From Gordionus sp. m RMFG-2023 (Eukaryota > Nematomorpha > Gordioida > Chordodea > Parachordodidae), in the NCBI RefSeq assembly GCF_954871325.1, contig NC_088775.1:66999561-67063560 (forward strand): a stretch of DNA of 64,000 nucleotides. The letters are read 5' to 3'. Of this stretch, positions 1 to 12,400 are shown piece after piece (position 1 is the stretch's first letter; every line of letters begins with the position of its first letter). The notes under the pieces are model-generated. The model was not told where the DNA came from. It worked only from the letters and a program-made list of their open reading frames with translations, and searched no databases. The position numbers and the translations under genes are program-made.

Positions 1-172
1 TTGAAATTAAATTTTTGATTAAATTATATTTCCGTTATGATTACAATTTTAAAAAAATGTAATTTTTGAATTTTTTAGTTGTTTTTCAAAACTAAATTGA
101 TAGTAAGTATAAAGATATTGTAAATACTGGAATACGAAGTATTTAACAAATATATATTAAATGGTAACTTTT
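1..172. other. Non-satellite left flank
   Basis: This AT-rich sequence carries none of the satellite landmarks (the TCGCGA core, the ACGTTTCCGG block, or the GAACTCAGAAT block). It is the only sequence left of the array, so the array appears to start inside the window. The first recognisable satellite bases are at about 173, just before the first GTCGCGAAAAC at about 189. I see no gene in it. With only 172 bases visible, an interruption inside a longer array cannot be excluded. Confidence 0.6.
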
Positions 173-291
173 TCTGAAAAATATTTTTTGTCGCGAAAAC
201 ATTCAAAAAGAAAAGGCTAACATATTAGACGTAATTCTAAGTATTTTATATCATTGAACTCAGAATTAAATTTCCATCCAAAAATGCTTAG

Positions 292-3200
292 ATGTATTTT
301 TTTATATTTCCAGTTCGAAAAATTTTTTTTTGTTGCCAAAACATTCAAAGGGAAAAGGCTAATATATTAAACGTAATTTTAAGTATTTTTACATCATTAA
401 ACTCAGAATTAAATTTTCTATCCACAAATGCTAAGTGTATTTTTTTACGTTTCCTGTTCGAAAAATATTTTTAGCATTCAGATAGAAAAGGCTAACATTT
501 TAAACGTAATTTAAATTATTTTTATATCATTAAACTCAGAATTAATTATCCTATCCAAATATGCTATTTTTTTACGTTTCCAATTCGAATAATATTTTTA
601 ACATTCAGAGAGAAAAGGTTAACATTTTAAACGTAATTTTAAGTATTTTTATATCAATGAACTCAGAATTAAATTTTCTATTTGAAAAATATTTTTTTTG
701 TCTCGAAAACATTCAAAATGAAAAGGCTAATATTTTAAACGTAATTTTAAGTATTTTTATATCATTAAATTCAGAATTAAATTTCCTATCCAAAAATGCT
801 TAGATGTATTTTTTTACGTTTCCGGTTCGAAAAATATTTTTTTTGTCGCGAAAACATTCAAAGAGAAAAGGCTAACATTTTAAGTGTAATGTTAAGTATT
901 TTTATATCATTGAACTCAGAATCAAATTCTCTATCCATAAAAGTTTAGATATATTTTTTTATGTTTCCGGTTCGAAATAATTTTTTTTTGTCGCGAAAAC
1001 ATTCAGAGGGAAAAGGCTAACATTTTAAACGTAATTAAGTATTTTTATATCATTGAACTCAGAATTTAATTCTCTATACATAAATACTTAGATGTATTTT
1101 TTACCTTTCCGGTTCGAAAAATATTTTTAGCATTCAGATGGAAAAGGCTAACACTTTAAACGTAATTTTAAGTATTTTTATATCATTGAACTCAGAATCA
1201 AATTCCCTATCCAAAAAGGCTAGATATATTTTTTTACAATTCCGGTTCGAAAATAATTTATTTATCGCGAAAACATTCAAAGGGAAAAGGCTAATATTTT
1301 TAACGTATTTTAAGCATTTTTATATCATTAAACTCAAAATTAAATTTCCTATCCAAAAATGCTTAGATGTATTTTTTTACGTTTCCGGTTCAAAAATATT
1401 ATTTTTGTAGCGAAAACATTCAAAGGGAAAATGCTAACATTATAAACGTAATTTTAAGTATTTTTATATCATTGAACTCAGAATTTAATTCTCTATCCAT
1501 AAATACTTAGATGTATTTTTTACGTTTCCTGTTCGACAAATATTTTTAGCATTCAGAGAGAAAAGGCTAACACTTTAAACGTAATTTTAAGTATTTTTAT
1601 ATCATTGAACTCAGAATCAAATTCCCTAATGAAAAAGACTAGATACATTTTTTTACGTTTCCGGTTCAAAAATAATTTATTTAACGCGAAAACATTCAAA
1701 TGGAAAAGGCTAAAGGAAAGGAAAGGAAAGGAAAGGAAAGGAAAGGAAAGGAAAGGAAAGGTTTAAATGTATTTAAGTATTTTATATCATTGAACTCAGA
1801 ATTAAATTTCCATCCAAAAATGCTTAGATGTATTTTTTTACTTTTCCATTTTTTTGTTGCGAAAACATTCAAAGGGAAAAGGCTAATATTTTAAACGTAA
1901 TTTTAAGTATTTTAACATCATTAAACTCAGAATTAAATTTAAAATGCTTAGGTGTATTTTTTTACGTTTCCGGTTCGAAAAATATTTTTAGTATTCAGAG
2001 GGAAAAGGCTAACATTTTAAACGTAATTTAAATTATTTTTATATCATTAAACTGAGAATCAAATTCCCTATCCAAAAAGGCTAGATGTATTATTTTACGT
2101 TTCCGGTTCGAAATTTTTTTTTTTGTCGCGAAAACATTCAAAGGGAAAAGGCTAACATTTTAAACGTAATTTTAAGTATTTTTATATCATTGAACTCAGA
2201 ATAAATCCTCTACCCAAAAAGGCTTAGATATATTTTTTTACGTTTCCGGTTTGAAAAATATTTTTTTTGTCGCGAAAACATTCAAAATGAAAGGGCTAAT
2301 ATTTTAAACGTAATTTTAAGTATTTTTATATCATTAAATTCAGAATTAAATTTCCTATCCAAAAATGCTTAGATATATTTTTTTACGTTTCCGGTTCGAA
2401 AAATATTTTTTTTGCCAAAACATTCAATGGGATAAGGCTAACATTTTAAACGTAATGTTAAGTATTTTTATATCATTGAACTCAGAATTAAATTTATAAT
2501 CCAAAAATGCTTAGATGTCTTTATTTACTTTTCCATTTTTTTTGTTGCGAAAACATTCAAAGGGAAAAGGCTAGTATTTTAAACGTAATTTTAAGTATTT
2601 TTACATCATTAAACTCAGAATTAAATTTCCTATCCAAAAATGCTTAGATTTATTTTTTTACGTTTCCGGTTCAAAAAATATTATTAGCATTCAGAGGGAA
2701 AAGGCTAACATTTTAAACGTAATTTAAATTATTTTTATATCATTAAACTGAGAATCAAATTTCATATCCAAAAAGGCTAGATGTATTTTTTTACGTTTCA
2801 GGTTCGAAATTTTTTTTTTGTCGCGAAAACATTCAAAGGGAAAAGGCTAACATTTTAAACGTAATGTTAAGTATTTTTATATCATTGAACTCAGAATTTA
2901 ATTCTCTATCCAAAATGTCTAGATATATTTTTTTACGTTTGCGGTTTGAAAAATATTTTTTTTGTCGCGAAAACATTCAAAATGAAAAGGCTAACATTTA
3001 AAACGTAATTTAAATTATTTTTATATCATTAAACTGAGAATCAAATTTTCTATCCAAAAAGGCTAGATGTATTTTTTTACGTTTCAGGTTCGAAATTTTT
3101 TTTTTTGTCGCGAAAACATTCAAAGGGAAAAGGCTAACATTTTAAACGTAATGTTAAGTATTTTTACATCATTAAACTCAGAATTAAATTTTCTATCGAA

Positions 3201-5100
3201 AAATGCTAAGTGTATTTTTTTACGTTTCCTGTTCGAAAAATATTTTTAGCATTCAGATAGAAAAGGCTAACATTTTAAACGTAATTTAAATTATTTTTAT
3301 ATCATTAAACTCAGAATTAATTATCCTATCCAAATATGCTATTTTTTTACGTTTCCAATTCGAATAATATTTTTAACATTCAGAGAGAAAAGGTTAACAT
3401 TTTAAACGTAATTTTAAGTATTTTTATATCAATGAACTCAGAATTAAATTTTCTATTTGAAAAATATTTTTTTTGTCGCGAAACCATTCAGAAGGAAAAG
3501 GCTAATTTATTAAACGTAATTTTAAGTATTTTTATATCATTGAACTCAGAATCAAATTCTCTATCCATAAAAGCTTAGATGTATTTTTTTACGTTTCCGG
3601 TTCGAAAAATATTTTTTTTGTCGCGAAAACATTCAAAGAGAAAAGGCTAACATTTTAAACGTAATTAAGTATTTTTATATCATTGAACTCAGAATTTAAT
3701 TCTCTATACATAAATACTTAGATGTATTTTTTACGTTTCCTGTTCGACAAATATTTTTAGCATTCAGAGAGAAAAGGCTAACACTTTAAATGTAATTTTA
3801 AGTATTTTTATATCATTAAACTCAGAATCAAATTCCCTATCCAAAAAGGCTAGATATATTTTTTTACAATTCCGGTTCGAAAATAATTTTTTTATCGCGA
3901 AAACATTCAAAGGGAAAAGGCTAATATTTTTAACGTATTTTAAGCATTTTTATATCATTAAACTCAAAATTAAATTTCCTATCCAAAAATGCTTAGATGT
4001 ATTTTTTTACGTTTCCGGTTCAAAAATATTATTTTTGTAGCGAAAACATTCAAAGGGAAAATGCTAACATTATAAACGTAATTTTAAGTATTTTTATATC
4101 ATTGAACTCAGAATTTAATTCTCTATCAATAAATACTTAGATGTATTTTTCCGTTTCCTGTTCGACAAATATTTTTAGCATTCAGAGAGAAAAGGCTAAC
4201 ATTTTAAACGTAATTTTAAGTATTTTTATATCATTGAACTCAGAATCAAATTCCCTATTGAAAAAGGCTAGATATATTTTTTTACGTTTCCGGTTCAAAA
4301 ATAATTTATTTAACGCGAAAACATTCAAATGGAAAAGGCTAATATTTTAAATGTATTTTAAGCATTTTTATATCATTAAACTCAGAATTAAATTTCCTAT
4401 CCAAAAATGCTTAGATGTATTTTTTTACGTTTCCGGTTCAAAAAATATTATTTTTGTCGCGAAAACATTCAAAAAGTAAAGGCTAACATTTTAGACGTAA
4501 TTTTAAGTATTTTATATGATTGAACTCAGAATTAAATTTCCATCCAAAAATGCTTAGATGTATTTTTTTACTTTTCCATTTTTTTTGTTGCGAAAACATT
4601 CAAAGGGAAAAGGTTAATATTTTAAACGTAATTTTAAGTATTTTAACATCATTAAACTCAGGTTTAAATTTAAAATGCTAAGTGTATTTTTTTACGTTTC
4701 CGGTTCGAAAAATATTTTTAGTATTCAGAGGGAAAAGGCTAACATTTTAAACGTAATTTAAATTATTTTTATATCATTAAACTGAGAATCAAATTCCCTA
4801 TCCAAAAAGGCTAGATGTATTATTTTACGTTTCCGGTTCGAAATTTTTTTTTTGTCGCGAAAACATTCAAAGGGAAAAGGCTAACATTTTAAACGTAATT
4901 TTAAGTATTTTTATATCATTGAACTCAGAATAAATCCTCTACCAAAAAAGGCTTAGATATATTTTTTTACGTTTCCGGTTTGAAAAATATTTTTTTGTCG
5001 CGAAAACATTCAAAATGAAAGGGCTAATATTTTAAACGTAATTTTAAGTATTTTTATATCATTAAATTCAGAATTAAATTTCCTATCCAAAAATGCTTAG
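292..5100 (+). repeat. Large-scale duplication within subfamily A (offset about 2.6-2.8 kb)
   Basis: The stretch starting near 292 recurs near 3067, an offset of 2775 bp, with shared private variants (for example, an unusual monomer near 561 recurs near 3336 at the same offset). Further right the offset falls by about one monomer, because a unit present in the first copy is missing in the second. This is a block duplication of roughly 18-19 monomers followed by a local unit loss. It shows that even the older subfamily expanded by block copying. Confidence 0.75.
1712..1761 (+). repeat. Pentanucleotide microsatellite (AAAGG)n inside a satellite monomer
   Basis: About ten copies of AAAGG run from the GGAAAAGGCTAAAGG position of one monomer. 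The equivalent monomer in the duplicated block (near 4330) reads GGAAAAGGCTAATATTTT and has no expansion. The microsatellite therefore arose by slippage at the purine-rich GGAAAAGG block after the block duplication, or was lost from the other copy. Confidence 0.95.
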
Positions 5101-6600
5101 ATATATTTTTTTACGTTTCCGGTTCGAAAAATATTTTTTTTGCGAAAACATTCAATGGGATAAGGCTAACATTTTAAACGTAATGTTAAGTATTTTTATA
5201 TCATTGAACTCAGAATTAAATTTATTATCCAAAAATGCTTAGATGTCTTTATTTACTTTTCCATTATTTTTGTTGCGAAAACATTCAAAGGGAAAAGGCT
5301 AATATTTTAAACGTAATTTTAAGTATTTTAACATCATTAAACTCAGAATTAAATTTAAAATGCTTAAGTGTATTTTTTTACGTTTCCGGTTCGAAAAATA
5401 TTTTTAGTATTCAGAAAGAAAAGGCTAACATTTTAAGCGTAATTTAAATTATTTTTATATCATTAAACTGAGAATCAAATTCCCTATCCAAAAAGGCTAG
5501 ATGTATTATTTTACGTTTCCGGTTCGAAAAATATTTTTTTGTCGCGAAAACATTCAAAATGAAAGGGCTAATATTTTAAACGTAATTTTAAGTATTTTTA
5601 TATCATTAAATTCAGAATTAAATTTCCTATCCAAAAATGCTTAGATATATTTTTTTACGTTTCCGGTTCGAAAAATATTTTTTTTGCGAAAACATTCAAT
5701 GGGATAAGGCTAACATTTTAAACGTAATGTTAAGTATTTTTATATCATTGAACTCAGAATTAAATTTATTATCCAAAAATGCTTAGATGTCTTTATTTAC
5801 TTTTCCATTTTTTTTGTTGCGAAAACATTCAAAGGGAAAAGGCTAATATTTTAAACGTAATTTTAAGTATTTTAACATCATTAAATTCAGAATTAAATTT
5901 AAAATGCTTAAGTGTATTTTTTTACGTTTCCGGTTCGAAAAATATTTTTAGTATTCAGAGGGAAAAGGCTAACATTTTAAACGTAATTTAAATTATTTTT
6001 ATATCATTAAACTGAGAATCAAATTCCCTATCCAAAAAGGCTAGATATATTTTTTTACGTTTCCGGTTTGAAAAATATTTTTTTGTCGCGAAAACATTCA
6101 AAATGAAAGGGCTAATATTTTAAACGTAATTTTAAGTATTTTTATATCATTAAATTCAGAATTAAATTTCCTATCCAAAAATGCTTAGATATATTTTTTT
6201 ACGTTTCCGGTTCGAAAAATATTATTTTTGTCGCGAAAACATTCAAAAAGTAAAGGCTAACATTTTAGACGTAATTTTAAGTATTTTATATCATTGAACT
6301 CAGAATTAAATTTCCATCCAAAAATGCTTAGATGTATTTTTTTACTTTTTCATTTTTTTTGTTGCGAAAACATTCAAAGGGAAAAGGCTAATATTTTAAA
6401 CGTAATTTTAAGTATTTTAACATCATTAAACTCAGAATTAAATTTAAAATGCTTAAGTGTATTTTTTTACGTTTCCGGTTCGAAAAATATTTTTAGTATT
6501 CAGAGGGAAAAGGCTAACATTTTAAACGTAATTTAAATTATTTTTATATCATTAAACTGAGAATCAAATTCCCTATCCAAAAAGGCTATTATTTTACGTT
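4980..6600 (+). repeat. Four-monomer repeat of about 544 bp in tandem
   Basis: A block with the marker GATGTCTTTATTTACTTTTCC appears near 5241 and again near 5785, 544 bp later. A related block with a slightly different marker follows 545 bp after that, near 6325. Each block contains the short AATTTAAAATGCTTA monomer variant and the TTTTAGTATTCAGA variant in the same order. This is a small higher-order repeat of four monomers, distinct from the much larger blocks of the B core. Confidence 0.75.
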
Positions 6601-7389
6601 TCCGGTTCGAAATTTTTTTTTTGTCGCGAAAACATTCAAAGGGAAAAGGCTAACATTTTAAACGTAATTTTAAGTATTTTTATATCATTGAACTCAGAAT
6701 AAATCCTCTACCCAAAAAGGCTTAGATATATTTTTTTACGTTTCCGGTTTGAAAAATATTTTTTTGTCGCGAAAACATTCAAAATGAAAGGGCTAATATT
6801 TTAAACGTAATTTTAAGTATTTTTATATCATTAAATTCAAAATTAAATTTCCTATCCAAAAATGCTTAGATATATTTTTTTACGTTTCCGGTTCGAAAAA
6901 TATTTTTTTTGCGAAAACATTCAATGGGATAAGGCTAACATTTTAAACGTAATGTTAAGTATTTTTATATCATTGAACTCAGAATTAAATTTATTATCCA
7001 AAAATGCTTAGATGTCTTTATTTACTTTTCCATTTTTTTTGTTGCGAAAACATTCAAAGGGAAAAGGCTAGTATTTTAAACGTAATTTTAAGTATTTTTA
7101 CATCATTAAACTCAGAATTAAATTTCATATCCAAAAATGCTTAGATGTATTTTTTTACATTTCCGGTTTAAAAAATATTATTAGCATTCAGAGGGAAATG
7201 GCTAACATTTTAAACGTAATTTAAATTATTTTTATATCATTAAACTGAGAATCAAATTTCATATCCAAAAAGGCTAGATGTATTTTTTTACGTTTCCGGT
7301 TCGAAATTTTTTTTTTGTCGCGAAAACATTCAAAGGGAAAAGGCTAACATTTTAAACGTAATGTTAAGTATTTTTATATCATTTAACTC

Positions 7390-7760
7390 AGAATCAAATT
7401 TCCTATCCAAAAAGGCTTAGTTGTATTTTTTTACGTTTCCGGTTCGAAATATTTTTTTTTTTGTCGCGAAAACATTCAAAGGGAAAAGGCTAACATTTTA
7501 AACGTAATGTTAAGTATTTTTATATCATTGAACTCAGAATCAAATTTCCTATCCAAAAAGGCTTAGTTGTATTTTTTTACGTTTCCGGTTCGAAATATTT
7601 TTTTTTTTGTCGCGAAAACATTCAAAGGGAAAAGGCTAACATTTTAAACGTAATGTTAAGTATTTTTATATCATTGAACTCAGAATCAAATTTCCTATCC
7701 AAAAAGGCTAAGTCGTATTTTTTTACGTTTTCGGTTCGAAATATTATTTTTTTTGTCGCG
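7390..7760 (+). repeat. Three recently amplified single monomers
   Basis: Three successive monomers with the uncommon CTTAGTTGTATT or CTAAGTCGTATT variant are spaced exactly 146 bp apart (near 7421, 7567 and 7713). They are nearly identical, including the long T run before GTCGCG. This points to very recent single-monomer amplification, against a background where neighbouring monomers differ at many positions. Confidence 0.8.
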
Positions 7761-9259
7761 AAACCATTCAGAGGGAAAAGGCTAACATTTTAAACGTATT
7801 TTTAATTATTTTTATATCATTGAACTCAGAATTAATTCTCTACCCAAAAAGGCTTAGATATATTTTTTTACGTTTCCTGTTTGAAAAATGGTTTTTTTGT
7901 CGCGAAAACATTCAAAATGAAAAGGCTAATATTTTAAACATAATTTTAAGTATTTTTATATCATTAAATACAGAATTAAAATTTCCTATCCAAAAAACTT
8001 AGATGTAATTTTTTACGTTTCCGGTTCGAAAAATATTTTTAGCATTCAGAGGGAAAAGGCTAACATTTTAAACGTAATTTTTAAAGTATTTTTATATCAT
8101 TTGAACTCAGAATTAAATTTCCATCCAAAAATGCTTAGATGTATTATTTTACGTTTCTGGTTCAAAAAATATTTTTAACATTCAGAGGTAAAAGGCTAAC
8201 ATTTTTAACATAATTTCAAGTATTTTTATATCAATGAACTCAGAATTAATTTTCCTATCCAAAAATGCTTAAATATATTATTTTTTTCTTTTCCTGTTCG
8301 AAAAATAATTTTTTGTCTCGAAAACATTTAGAGGGAAAAGGCTAACATTTTAAACGTAATTTTAAGCATTTTTATATCATTAAACTCAGAATTAAATTTC
8401 CTATCCAAAAATGCTTAGATGTATTTTTTTACGTCTCCGGTTCGAAATTTTATTTTTTCGCGAAAACATTCAAAAAGAAAAGGTTAACATTTTAATCGTA
8501 ATTTAAAGTATTTTTATATCATTTGAACTCAGAATTAAATTTCCATCCAATAATGCCTAGATGTATTATTTTACGTTTCTGGTTCGAAAAATATTTTTTT
8601 TGCTGCGAAAAAATTCAAAATGAAAAGACTAACACTTTAAACGTAATTTTAAGTATTTTTATATCATTAAATTCAGAATTAAATTTCCTATCCAAAAATC
8701 CTTAGATGTTTTTTTTTACGTTTCCGGTTCGAAAGAAATTTTTAACATTCAAAGGGAAAAGGCTAATATTTTATACGTAATTTTAAGTATTTTTATATCA
8801 TTGAACTCAGAATTAAATTCTCTATCCATAAATCCTTAGATGTATTTTTTTACGTTTACGGTTCGAAATATATTTTTAGCATTCAGAGGGAAAAGGCTAA
8901 CATTTTAAACATTATTTCAAGTATTTTTATATCATTGAACTCAAAATTAAATTCTCTATCCATAAAAGCTTAGATGTATATTTTTATGTTTCCGGTGCGA
9001 AAAATATTTTTAACATTCAGAGGTAAAAGGCTAACATTTTAAACATAATTTCAAGTATTTTTATATCATTGAACTCAGAATTAAATTTCCTATCCAGAAA
9101 GGCTTAGATGTATTTTTTTACGTTTCCGGTTCGAAATATTATTTTTTTGTTGCGAAAACATTCACAAAGAAAATGCTAACATTTTAAACGTAATTAAGTA
9201 TTTTTATAACATTGAACTCAAAATTAAATTTCCATCCATATTCTTAGAAATATTTTTTT

Positions 9260-9400
9260 ACGTTTCCGGTTCGAAAAAAATTTTTTTTGTCGCGAAAACA
9301 TTTTAAATGAAAAGACTAATATTTTAAACGTAATTTTGAATATAATAATATCATTGAACTCAGAAATTAATTCTATATCCAAAACTGCTTAGATGTACTT
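9260..9400 (+). repeat. Hybrid monomer at the junction of subfamilies A and B
   Basis: The left part of this unit carries A-type sequence (GTCGCGAAAACATTTTAAATG, then AAAAGACTAATATTTT). The right part carries the B-type AATTTTGAATATAAT block. From the next unit on, all monomers show B diagnostics: TTCACAAAATAAAT in place of TTCGAAAAATATT, CGCGAAAGACATTTATA in place of CGCGAAAACATTCAA, and GAATATAATTATATC in place of AAGTATTTTTATATC. The switch falls inside one monomer without an inserted element, which fits unequal exchange between A and B units. Confidence 0.85.
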
Positions 9401-12400
9401 TTTTACGTTTCCGGTTCACAAAATAAATTTTTTGTCGCGAAAGACATTTATAGAGGATAGGCTAACATCTTAAACGTAATTTTGAATATAATTATATCAT
9501 TGAACTCAGAATTTAATTCTCTATCCAAAACCGCTTAGATATATTTTTTTACGTTTCCGGTTCACAAAATAAATTTTTTGTCGCGAAAGACATTTATAGG
9601 GGAAGGGCTAACATCTTAAACGTAATTTTGAATATAATTATATCATTGAACTCAGAATTTAATTTTCTATCCAAAACTGCTTAGATGTATTTTTTACGTT
9701 TCCGGTTCACAAAATAAATATTTTATCGCGAAAGACATTTATATGGGAAAGGCTAACATCTTAAACGTAATTTTGAATATAATTATATCATTAAACTCAG
9801 AATTTAACCGCTTAGATGTATTTTTTTACGTTTCCGGTTCACAAAATAGATTTTTGTCGCGAAAGACATTTATAGGGGAAAGGCTAACATCTTAAACGTA
9901 ATTTTGAATATAATAATATCATTGAACTCAGAATTTAATTCTATATCCAAAACTGCTTAGATGTATTTTTTTACGTTTCCGGTTCACAAAATAAATTTTT
10001 TGTCGCGAAGGACATTTATAGAGGATAGGCTAACATCTTAAACGTAATTTTGAATATAATTATATCATTGAACTCAGAATTTAATTCTCTATCCAAAACC
10101 GCTTAGATGTATTTTTTTACGTTTCCGGTTCACAAAATATATATTTTGTCGCGTAAGACATTTATAGGGGAAAGGCTAACATCTTAAACGTAATTTTGAA
10201 TATAATTATATCATTGAACTCAGAATCTAATTCTCTATCCAAAACTGCTAAGATGTATTTTTTTACGTTTCCGGTTCACAAAATAAATTTTTTGTCGCGA
10301 AAGACATTTATAGAGGAAAGGCTATTATCTTAAACGTAATTTTGAATATAATTATATTGAACTCAGAATTTAATTTCCTATCCAACACCGCTTAGATATA
10401 TTTTTTTACGTTTCCGGTTCATAAAATAAATATTTTGTCGCGAAAGACATTTATAGATAAAAGGCTAACATCTTAAACGTAATTTTGAATATAATTATAT
10501 CATTGAACTCAGAATCTAATTCTCTATCCAAAACCGCTTAGATGTATTTTTTTACGTTTCCGGTTCCCAAAATAAATATTTTGTCGCGAAAGACATTTAT
10601 AGATAAAAGGCTAACATCTTAAACGTAATTTTGAATATAATTATATCATTGAACTCAGAATCTAATTCTCTATCCAAAACCGCTTAGATATATTTTTTTA
10701 CGTTTCCGGTTCACAAAATAAATTTTTTGTCGCGAAAGACATTTATAGAGGAAAGGCTATTATCTTAAACGTAATTTTGAATATAATTATATCATTGAAC
10801 TCAGAATTTAATTCTATATCCAAAACTGCTTAGATGTATTTTTTTACGTTTCCGGTTCACAAAATAAATTTTTTGTCGCGAAGGACATTTATAGGGGAAG
10901 GGCTAACATCTTAAACGTAATTTTGAATATAATTATATCATTGAACTCAGAATTTAATTCTCTATCCAAAACCGCTTAGATGTATTTTTTTACGTTTCCG
11001 GTTCACAAAATATATATTTTGTCGCGTAAGACATTTATAGGGGAAAGGCTAACATCTTAAACGTAATTTTGAATATAATTATATCATTGAACTCAGAATC
11101 TAATTCTCTATCCAAAACTGCTTAGATGTATTTTTTTACGTTTCCGGTTCACAAAATAAATTTTTTGTCGCGAAAGACATTTATAGAGGAAAGGCTATTA
11201 TCTTAAACGTAATTTTGAATATAATTATATTGAACTCAGAATTTAATTTCCTATCCAACACCGCTTAGATGTATTTTTTTACGTTTCCCGTTCACAAAAT
11301 AAATTTTTTGTCGCGAAAGACATTTATAAAGGAAGGGCTAACATCTTAAACGTAATTTTGATTATAATTATATCATTGAACTCAGAATTTAATTCTCTAT
11401 CCAAAACTGCTTAGATGTATTATTTTACGTTTCCGGTTCACAAAATAAATTTTTTGTCGCGAAAGACATTTATAGGGGAAGGGCTAACATCTTAAACGTA
11501 ATTTTGAATATAATTATATCATTGAACTCAGAATTTAATTTTCTATCCAAAACTGCTTAGATGTATTTTTTACGTTTCCGGTTCACAAAATAAATATTTT
11601 ATCGCGAAAGACATTTATATGGGAAAGGCTAACATCTTAAACGTAATTTTGAATATAATTATATCATTAAACTCAGAATTTAACCGCTTAGATGTATTTT
11701 TTTACGTTTCCGGTTCACAAAATAGATTTTTGTCGCGAAAGACATTTATAGGGGAAAGGCTAACATCTTAAACGTAATTTTGAATATAATAATATCATTG
11801 AACTCAGAATTTAATTCTATATCCAAAACTGCTTAGATGTATTTTTTTACGTTTCCGGTTCACAAAATAAATTTTTTGTCGCGAAGGACATTTATAGAGG
11901 ATAGGCTAACATCTTAAACGTAATTTTGAATATAATTATATCATTGAACTCAGAATTTAATTCTCTATCCAAAACCGCTTAGATGTATTTTTTTACGTTT
12001 CCGGTTCACAAAATATATATTTTGTCGCGTAAGACATTTATAGGGGAAAGGCTAACATCTTAAACGTAATTTTGAATATAATTATATCATTGAACTCAGA
12101 ATCTAATTCTCTATCCAAAACTGCTTAGATGTATTTTTTTACGTTTCCGGTTCACAAAATAAATTTTTTGTCGCGAAAGACATTTATAGAGGAAAGGCTA
12201 TTATTTTAAACGTAATTTTGAATATAATTATATTGAACTCAGAATTTAATTTCCTATCCAACACCGCTTAGATATATTTTTTTACGTTTCCGGTTCATAA
12301 AATAAATATTTTGTCGCGAAAGACATTTATAGATAAAAGGCTAACATCTTAAACGTAATTTTGAATATAATTATATCATTGAACTCAGAATCTAATTCTC

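Larger units (their letters stand above)
173..9330 (+). repeat. Satellite array, subfamily A (about 145-bp monomer)
   Basis: Head-to-tail tandem repeats of an AT-rich monomer. Landmarks in order are GTCGCGAAAACATTC, GGGAAAAGGCTAACATTTTA, AACGTAATTTTAAGTATTTT, ATATCATTGAACTCAGAAT, CTATCCAAAAATGCTTAGATG and TTTTTTTACGTTTCCGGTTCG. Successive ACGTTTCCGG blocks are usually 142-146 bp apart. A shorter variant goes straight from the TTCGAAAAATATTTTT block to GCATTCAGAGGG, skipping the TCGCGA block. Divergence between neighbours is visible, so this part is older or less homogenised than the B core. All open frames here are short, lie in the repeat and are read from its period; I regard none as a gene. 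Function is not visible. A structural heterochromatin or centromere-like role is inference only. Confidence 0.95.

Noticed and set aside
1-172. Telomere or subtelomere at the window start
   Set aside because: No telomeric repeat of any common type is present.
292-8705. Many short open frames with SLNSELNFL or REKANILNVIL peptides, and a similar one at 26265-26483
   Set aside because: They recur at the satellite period and its multiples, change with monomer variants and have no independent coding signal. They are translations of the repeat.
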